A stretch of DNA of 64,000 bases, taken from Achatina immaculata. Taxonomy: Eukaryota > Mollusca > Gastropoda > Stylommatophora > Achatinidae. Numbering within the stretch: the stretch's first letter is position 1; the number at the start of each line of letters is the position of its first letter. Of this stretch, positions 57,301 through 64,000 are shown piece by piece. The stretch spans positions 22,461,990-22,525,989 of the forward strand of contig CM019721.1 of NCBI GenBank assembly GCA_009760885.1. Reading direction: 5' to 3'. The position numbers and the translations under genes were made by a program. The notes beneath the pieces are model-generated. The model saw only the letters and a program-made list of their open reading frames with translations. It had not been told where the DNA came from and did not search any database.

Positions 57301-59215
57301 TCTCCATTTCGAAAACTGCAGCAGTTTTTCATTCGAAATTTTAGGAATATAATAGTAAAAGTTGCGTACAACTGGTTGAGACTCTATTTTGCCTCATTAA
57401 CAGAACTGTCTATAGCATTTATTTCGTCTAGGACACATATCACCTCTTATAATGTTGTGGTATATGAAAAACCCCAGTATAATCATAAATGTGACAATGC
57501 AATCTTCCAGACGAAGTGTAAAATCAAGAGATGTGCCCATGTTCTCCGAATTTCTAAGTAGACTCTGCTATATCCTAGGATCTTTCTGTTTCTTTCCAGA
57601 GCCTGTATTTGAGTGTTTATGTGATACTTCTGCACAGCTAAAACCTATAACCGCTGCGGTCTGTGCAGTATCATTCAGAGACTTTAAATTGTGGAGTTTC
57701 AATTTATGCTTAGTAAAAGGCACATAATAATCAACAGGTGTTTGGGTTTCTTATTTTACAACATCTGTTAGGTTGGCACTGACTTCGCCTACACGGCAGT
57801 CTTGACTGACAGCGTGAGCAGATACGGAAATCCTTCAGGAAGAAATAGTAAATGAGGAAGGCAATTACTGCGTAAATAAGAATGTCTGAGAGGTATATTT
57901 CTTCGTGAGGCATGGCATTAGAATGTGTCGCCCTAGGAACATAATCAGAATATGTATTTCCTCTTGGGAACTGACGCACATATTTTATGTTTAGTCTCAA
58001 TGAATATGTTCACAAAGCTGGCTCTACAAATTCAAACACTGTTCTAGAAAAACCAAATAATTCACTGGCAACAAGACAAAGTTTTCACCAACGGTATAGT
58101 TGGCTGTAAGGAAGTTTTTGATAAACATACATCATAACATAAATGTGGTTACTTGGTAACCGTTGGTTACTTGAAAGCCAATCACAAAATATACATAGAA
58201 AATACCATCTCAGTATATGGATCTATAAATGGAATATTGAAAGCTTAAAAATGACTAAAGTTTGCTAACGAAATTTAAACAAGAGTAATATCTAAATGAA
58301 ACTCGCTGACCGCTTGTTGTCTATCCCCAAAGAATCCATACAAGAATATTCTAGATTTAATAAATGGAGATATCCATCAAAGCATTGGTTTTATTTTGTT
58401 TTATTCGAGGCTCTTATAATTTTTACAATAAATAAATCGCTGTGCATGGATTCATTATGTTAGAAAAATCCAGAATATTACCTACTGCAGTCAGAACTTC
58501 CAGTATATGAGTTGCTCTCTTGCATATTGTACTCAAAGAAATCCAGATTTGTATATTTTCTTTCGACATCTTTAGCAACGTCATATATTGCAAACCGACC
58601 ATTTCTTCAGTTCTCGCAATACCAAATATCGTATTTATGGTCACTTGTATAAAGCAATAGTGAGATTTATTCAATCATAAAAAGATCCAATGACTTTGTG
58701 AATCTCGTCTTGACCGATCTTCATTTTTACTGTATTGTTTTCAGTGTATCGATTTGCACAGTCCACACACCAAATTCCGCCGATGTAAATTATCAGCCAG
58801 ACTAGTAGCACTACTCAAATATCGATGATAATAAAAATGTACTTATTGCTGAAAGTAGCTAGTCTCTGTTATCAGATAACAATGGTAGTTGAACGATATA
58901 ACAAAAAATTACAGAAGTAATCTAATTCCTGTGAGTTCTCATATCAAACTATGCTCATCAAAGAAAAAAAGATGTGTTGAATGCTTTGGCAACCGGTGAG
59001 TCCATTGAAATCTGTCTGTAAAATTAAGTTGTTTTTCTTTGCAGGTATAGAAACTTCACCTAAAAGCACCGAGTTCCAAATACTTAGAAAATAACCCCAT
59101 TTATATGTGAAGTTATGTAGAACAAAAGTTCCTTTTTCTTCTGCAGGAACATATTTGCCGATCTAGAAAAAACAATTTCATGTGATCAGGAATGGGAGGT
59201 TTTTGTTGTTTTCTT
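57301..59215. other. Mostly unassigned AT-rich sequence
   Basis: Apart from the weak frame at 57731-57913 (-) no gene or repeat is recognised. Several 60-90-codon frames occur at a density expected by chance. Confidence 0.4.
57731..57913 (-). CDS. Possible small cysteine-rich single-pass membrane protein (weak)
   Basis: The ATG at 57913-57911 opens a 60-residue frame. A short acidic N-terminus (MPHEEIYLSD) is followed by a membrane span of about 18 residues (ILIYAVIAFLIYYFFL) and a basic tail with seven or so Cys (ICSRCQSRLPCRRSQC, then CC and a final C). The frame is open for a further 33 codons upstream without ATG. The clustered Cys pattern is not typical of random AT-rich frames, but no family is recognised and no splice or promoter evidence is decisive. 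It could be an exon of a larger gene or chance. Confidence 0.25.
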   Translation of the reverse strand: MPHEEIYLSDILIYAVIAFLIYYFFLKDFRICSRCQSRLPCRRSQCQPNRCCKIRNPNTC

Positions 59216-59425
59216 TTACCTGTTACTTCTAGAATTTTTGGAACGTTTCCCACGGGCGCTGTCGTCGCTTGAACTCTCACAGAATGAGTACGAGCAACTT
59301 GGTTGTTGTTTCTTTCCAAGTTTGCGGTTTCTGCCAGGCAAGGTGATTGGAATAATATCGAAATACCAAAGGAGGAAAACACTAACAAAAACTATCCACA
59401 GAACAACAGCAACCTCTGCGATCAT
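59216..59425 (-). CDS. Possible small single-pass membrane protein or exon (weak)
   Basis: The ATG at 59425-59423 opens a 69-residue frame: a short N-terminus, a membrane span AVVLWIVFVSVFLLWYF (residues about 6-22), then DIIPITLPG and a basic, Ser-rich tail (SFCESSSDDSARGKRSKN). The stop codon overlaps a donor-like AACAG|GTAAAAG at about 59222-59213 (minus strand), so the frame may be an exon spliced onward. Layout resembles the frame at 57731-57913 on the same strand, but the sequences are not alike. Chance cannot be excluded. Confidence 0.25.
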   Translation of the reverse strand: MIAEVAVVLWIVFVSVFLLWYFDIIPITLPGRNRKLGKKQQPSCSYSFCESSSDDSARGKRSKNSRSNR

Positions 59426-59725
59426 TACTTATCCGAAACAGCCAGCACTGATCTGTCTTAACTGTCCAACATGTTCTGACTTACTAGTTTATGAGCTTTA
59501 TCTTATATTACCCGCCACTCTTTCAGATTTTCTGAATGAATGAAAGGGTTTATATCAAGTGAAGTTCTTCGAAAGTCTCAGGTTTTATTTCTTTGTTTCA
59601 TGTTTTCTTCATCTGATTTCGTGCTGATTTGTTCCAACGTTCTAGAGAGAAACTGAAATCAGTGGCGTGGTCTGTAGGATATTTGTAGTTCTCATTCGAT
59701 GAGCAGGATAACGGCAAAAGACGTG

Positions 59726-59826
59726 TTTAAATGTAAATGTGACATCAGTTGTTCAGATGTAAATGTGACATCAATTGTTTAGATGTAAGTGTGACATCAA
59801 TTGTTTAGATGTAAATGGGACATCAG
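59726..59826. repeat. 26-bp minisatellite, 4 copies
   Basis: Units of ATGTAAATGTGACATCAGTT plus GTTTAG. Confidence 0.92.
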
Positions 59827-61140
59827 TTTAACAGAATGGTTTGACCTCCAAGTAGTCACGAAGAAGAAATATTTTTAATTGTAACATCCTTCATACCTTT
59901 GGGATCCCTCAATCATTTAAAAGGAAACGATTTTTTTCAAAAGTTATCTTCTTCTTCAGGTTACGCAAACTGGATCTGAAAATGTAAGCGTATAACTCAG
60001 TATAAGAAAATTTTGAAATTTTTTAACACAAAAACAGTAGTTTACATTTGCGTTTAAAATATTTTAAAATAAACTTCACAAGCACAATCAGTACTGCAAG
60101 AGTTCAGTATTTGAAAAATCAGGAGTCACGAAATCCGTCACGTTATAACAGAGGCAGGCCTGTCACGTCAACGTTACACCTGGAATGTGTTCTTGGGGTG
60201 AAGCCTTTTATTTGCTGCTCAGTTATTGCTACGCATGTGTGGCTCCTGCCAGGGTCCAGTTTTAGAGCTGAGAGACAACAGCTCTAAAAACGGATGCGCC
60301 AGTAATAATGTTAATAAGAAAATAAAAACAATAATAAAGCATAGTAACGATCATTGTTTTAGTCATACTAACCCGTTTTGAAGTTTGTATCTCATTTGAA
60401 ATGATCTGTTTACATTTATTTTAAAACTACCTCGTCCAGTTTATTCTAATTTTATTGCCATTTCCTCAGTGAACAAAGATACCAATAATGGACCCGATAG
60501 TGTTTCCCGGCTTATAGTAAATGGAATTATATTTAGGGACTAATATAAATTAAACTTGTTCTCACTGCACCAAGAAAAAATACTATTTCGTAAAATTGTG
60601 ATTCGTTTTACCGGTACAAGACAAAGATAAGACAAGACAAAGATAAAACAAGACAAAGACAAGACAAGACTACACAAAGCAACATACATGCATAGTGGCT
60701 GGAATTCATGGCCGGCTGTTCGGACGTTCATATTGTTTGGCGTCATCTACGCAACAGAACTGTTTCGTGGTGCTAAATGGTGCCTTATGTAGTTTTTAGG
60801 ACAAAAACAATATTATTTGCTTTCAAACTCCCGGTTAAACATGTTCAAATTATAGTGAGATAGGAAATAGGTTGTCTGTAGTGAATAGAAAATACAAAAA
60901 GAAATTTGAATTGAGAAATATTCTCCGTGAATACATTTAGTCCGCGTGATTCGGGTGGGGTAGGAGGAAAAACTTACGGGAAAAATGAATTATGTAACTA
61001 AATTTTCCGACCCCAACCCAAAAAAAAACCCCAAACTCCTATCCATTGCACCCCCCCCCCCCCCAAAGAAATAATACAATTCTTAATAATAAGTCGGTTA
61101 TTTATCAAATTTAAACAATGTAGTAGTCTTTTATATAGTA
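59827..61140. other. Unassigned AT-rich sequence
   Basis: It contains a GACAA/GATAA-rich patch (60617-60675) and a 14-C run (61051-61064) just before the telomere-like tract. No gene is recognised. Confidence 0.45.
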
Positions 61141-61428
61141 ATGCATTCTAATATTCTAATTTAGGTTTTAGGGTTTAGGTTTTAGAATATAGAGTTAAGT
61201 CATTAGATTCTAGAGTAAGGGTTCAGAGTTAATAGAGTTAGGGGTTAGGGTTAGGACTTGGGTTAAGGGTTAGGGTTAAGTTTAGGGTTAGGATTAGGGG
61301 TTAGGGGAAGGGATAGGGGTTAGATTTGGGTTAGGGGTTAATGTTAGGATTAGTGATAGGGTTTAGGATTAGGGTTTAGGGTTAGGGTTAGGTTAGGGGT
61401 TAGGGTTAGGGGATAGGGTCCCACTGCT
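61141..61428 (+). repeat. Degenerate interstitial telomere-like (TTAGGG)n tract
   Basis: About 290 bp of TTAGGG, TTAGGGG, TTAGGTT and related hexamers/heptamers, all with the G-rich strand on plus. TTAGGG is the telomere repeat of molluscs and most metazoans other than insects and nematodes. The divergence indicates an old internal block, not a live chromosome end. Confidence 0.85.
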
Positions 61429-62479
61429 ATCAAGACAGAAAGAACAAAAAAAGTTCCTTTTATCAAAACAATCTAACAGCAACTGACCATTCTGACCTTG
61501 GGTCAGCCCAGCACGATTTTTCGTAACCTCCCGTCAAAACATCCAAGTATGCAAACTCAAATAACTTAAGACAAAAATAAACTCGCAGCTTGGCCTTTAC
61601 ATCGAACCGAAACACGCACGAGCAAAACTCATACTAAAACCTATACCTTTCTCTTCCTTGTCTTAGCTTAACTCTTCTTTGTCCTTAAGACTCCCCAACC
61701 CCCAGTACTACAGAATAACATAACTTCTGCCTTCTATATGTTCAGTGATTACCAAGCTCTCCAACTTCTGTCTTTTCAGTTCAAAAAAATACAGAGAAGA
61801 AAGAATGGCTACAAAGGCAATGATATGATCACGTAGAAGTGTAAAACAAACAGTAACAAACTAATATTTTGGGTGTTGGGAAGGTCCAGTTGACGGTGGG
61901 TGGAGGTGGAGGTGGGGCGGGGCGGGAAAGAGAGGAACAGGTAATATCAGAACCATGTGAGCAAAATCATTGTTTTGTTGTTTTATTGTTTGAAAGGAAA
62001 TGGACGGCGGCCGGAAAAGATATGAGAGTCACTGATCTATTTGAAAGTGAGTAGCTCCAGTAAGCCTAGCACAAGAGAATCATGCACCTATTTGACAGCT
62101 AAGTTGACTAGGATAGTGAATGATCTTCATTAAACTGCGTTGAATAACAAGGCATTTCAATATCGCTATGATAATCATGCGCTAATAGTGGCGCCACAGT
62201 GTGAGATAGATTTTTTTTTAAAGGGAGGGGACGGGGTAAAGCGAAGAAATGAAATGAAAAGAATGGAAGAAAAGTCTAGTGCCAACTTCGATTTTCATCG
62301 TCGTCGTCGTCGTCATGATAATCATCATAAATATGTTGTGTGTTGCAAACACTGTCGAAAAATATTTAAAAGATTACTGCGATTAGTTGAATTTGTTTTT
62401 GCAGCTTTTAGAAATATGTCTCTAGATTTAAAAATGTGTAAGTGTCTAGACTTTAAAATAAACATCATTTTTAAACATT
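61429..62479. other. Unassigned sequence
   Basis: A GGTGG-rich patch (61897-61930) and a TCG triplet run (62297-62312) are present. The frame at 62140-62499 lacks ATG and recognisable similarity. Confidence 0.4.
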
Positions 62480-62650
62480 CCAGCGTCTTACGTTGTTAGG
62501 AGCGTGAGACCACACATTACAAGTGAAATATAAGAAGTAAAAAAGACACACGCAACGAGAGACCTTTCACGTTAACATAAACTTTCGACTGAGTGTGAAA
62601 TTAAACCAGGCAAGTGCGCTAACCGCTACTTCACCGCAGCACGCATAATA
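62480..62650 (-). mobile_element. Possible tRNA-derived SINE
   Basis: On the minus strand, GTGAAGTAGCGGTTAGCGCA (about 62636-62617) looks like a tRNA D-arm with an A-box (TAGCGGTTAGCGC), followed by ACTTGCCTGGTTTAATTTC, which could be a worn B-box region. No poly(A) or tail and no target-site duplication was identified, and no second copy occurs in the window. Confidence 0.35.
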
Positions 62651-63237
62651 TTAATACTAAGGATACAGTTATTACTTATAAATTCAGACATTTTGAAACC
62701 ACCATTTTAAAAAACAAGTATTTCAATGTTTATTGTTCTGATTTATATATTTTCAAATACATGCAGTGCACCATCTATACTAGAAGCTTAAAATTTGCTC
62801 GACAGTCTTATGAGTCTGCGACAAAGAGCAGATTAACAGACTCCAACTGTTGTTGGAATTTTATATGAATATTTTTTGAGACAGTCATTGGGGGAATGGT
62901 GAGTGGGGCGTGAAGAGAAATGACATTCTGTGAAAAGGGTACATGATGCAAAAAAATTGAGAATATATATATATATCTCCAGGGTTACTTCACGTGGAAT
63001 TTTGAATAGATATAACAGAAATTGAAAGCAGTAAAGACGTGTTATGGTGAAGGAGACTGCCTAGGGATGCCCAGAAAAGTACACGTTTTCGAAGGATAAA
63101 ACTGAACCTTACGAAAAAGGCCATTTTCTTTGGACATTTCGTGAGAAGACGTTGGAGTATCAGACGATCACCGAAAAATCATGGTTAAAAAAAAGGTGGG
63201 AGGTCTAAGAGGAAAAATATTTAACACGACTGACCAA
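62651..63237. other. Mostly unassigned, with LINE-like traces near the end
   Basis: Around 63115-63190 one frame reads KKAIFFGHFVRRRWSIRRSP, which echoes the FGH block found near the C-terminus of LINE polyproteins. A short TA run is at about 62964-62975. Confidence 0.4.
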
Positions 63238-63474
63238 GTGGCACAATAATAAATAATAGTGACCATATGAAGTTGGGACACGTGCTCCGGATGGCTGACG
63301 ACTCACAACCAAAAAAAAAAAAAATAGCACTGAGATGGACACCACAGGAGAACAGGAGTAAGGGTAGACCAAAGGGTAGACACGGAGAAGAACAACGGAG
63401 ATGGTATTTGCTCACCTGGGCAAGAACAGAGGACAGGCGTTTGTGGAAAGCGCCATGTGCCTTTGGCACTTAAG

Positions 63475-63478
<4 letters not shown>
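63238..63478 (+). pseudogene. LINE-D reverse transcriptase C-terminal relic
   Basis: The frame from ATG 63267 reads MKLGHVLRMADDSQPKKKK, then IALRWTPQENRSKGRPKGR and a RRLWKAPCAFGT end. This order (GHVLRM, P-K-x-A-L-R-W, K-R-S-x-G-R-P-K, then D-R-x-L-W and an Ala-Leu-Cys-Ala-like end) is the C-terminal signature of a widespread class of invertebrate LINE polyproteins. An A-run at about 63310-63323 adds extra Lys. Everything upstream, including the polymerase, is missing. It differs in sequence from LINE-A, -B and -C. Confidence 0.8.

Positions 63479-63514
<36 letters not shown>
63478..63514. repeat. (GA)n microsatellite
   Basis: An uninterrupted AG run of about 36 bp. It starts close after the LINE-D stop and may be its 3' tail. 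Confidence 0.92.
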
Positions 63515-63518
<4 letters not shown>

Positions 63519-64000
63519 GTGGTGAATTTAAAACATTTACAGAGGGTGAAGACACCTAATAAGGTAATCAGCGACCCATAACTGATATGTCAGGGTTAGC
63601 CACCCATAGCTGACCAAGACCTTGCCCCACCTCTCCGTGGTTCCCCCAGTAACACCCAGGGATCCCCGTAGTCCCCATGGTGGTGGAGTCTGCTAAAGAA
63701 GCACTGCACACCCCCTGCTTTTTAGCTGTACTCCGGGACTGAAAAAGTAGCCGCCGTAACCCGCTCCCACGCTGATACCATGCTGTGCCTCAACATCTCT
63801 ACAGCATCGGCTGCGAAGAACAACAGCTCGCAGTTACAGGGAGTTCGTACAAGTACAAGTTAAAACGTTTACACAGTTTCAAAAACTGAGTTCTAAAATG
63901 GGGCAGTGAGCATATTGTGTTGTATTGGAAGTGTGTCAAGGTTGACCAGCTTGAAGGTCAGGGGCGGGGGCAAAGTTGTGGTTTCTCAAAAGAATATTGC
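63515..64000. other. GC-richer unassigned sequence at the window edge
   Basis: From about 63600 base composition shifts to GC-rich, with CCACCC/CCCAGGG-type blocks. No frame is recognised. It resembles the style of the GC-rich element at 31758-33245 but no shared sequence was found by eye. Confidence 0.4.

Overview
This is eukaryotic, intron-bearing, AT-rich and very repeat-dense DNA. The only recognisable host gene is the 3' end of an RBM24/RBM38-type RNA-binding protein gene (+ strand, two coding exons at 7189-7295 and 8402-8637). That protein family, a run of degenerate TTAGGG telomere-type repeat, several non-LTR retrotransposon fragments, and mariner and Tigger relics together suggest a marine invertebrate, most likely a mollusc (inference; no taxon-specific marker is present).

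Layout. 0-7 kb: a truncated LINE reverse transcriptase (LINE-A, - strand), a 51-bp minisatellite, a mariner transposase relic (- strand) split by a 25-bp minisatellite, and a 58-bp minisatellite. 7-10 kb: the RBM24/38-like terminal exons, 3' UTR, then 31-bp repeats. 10.4-11.4 kb: an internally deleted Tigger/pogo element. 11.5-22 kb: non-coding sequence with a dozen minisatellites (28, 50, 29, 27-30 and 24-25 bp units) and one short LINE-A insertion. 22.6-28.6 kb: a 63-bp minisatellite broken by a LINE-B insertion, then a second LINE-B copy with LINE-A nested in it, all inside an almost perfect 2.13-kb tandem duplication. 30.45-45.18 kb: a satellite of about 14.7 kb with a 24-bp unit, interrupted by a GC-rich inserted element (31.76-33.24 kb) and reshaped by internal duplications of 382-858 bp. 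46-56.4 kb: more minisatellites (21, 22, 44, 26, 42, 31, 22 and 44 bp) and a mosaic LINE-C copy carrying two nested insertions and ending in a large GAT/GGT microsatellite. 56.4-64 kb: mostly unique AT-rich DNA with two weak small membrane-protein ORFs, a degenerate telomere-like tract, a possible tRNA-derived SINE and a LINE C-terminal relic (LINE-D).

No operon or gene-cluster logic applies. Almost every long open frame here is a by-product of tandem repetition. The history readable from the sequence is one of layered insertion: LINE-A into LINE-B, LINE-B into a minisatellite and into LINE-C, an unknown 0.9-kb element into LINE-C, and an unknown element into the 24-bp satellite. Several layers carry visible target-site duplications, and local tandem duplications followed. 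No tRNA, rRNA or CRISPR locus was found.
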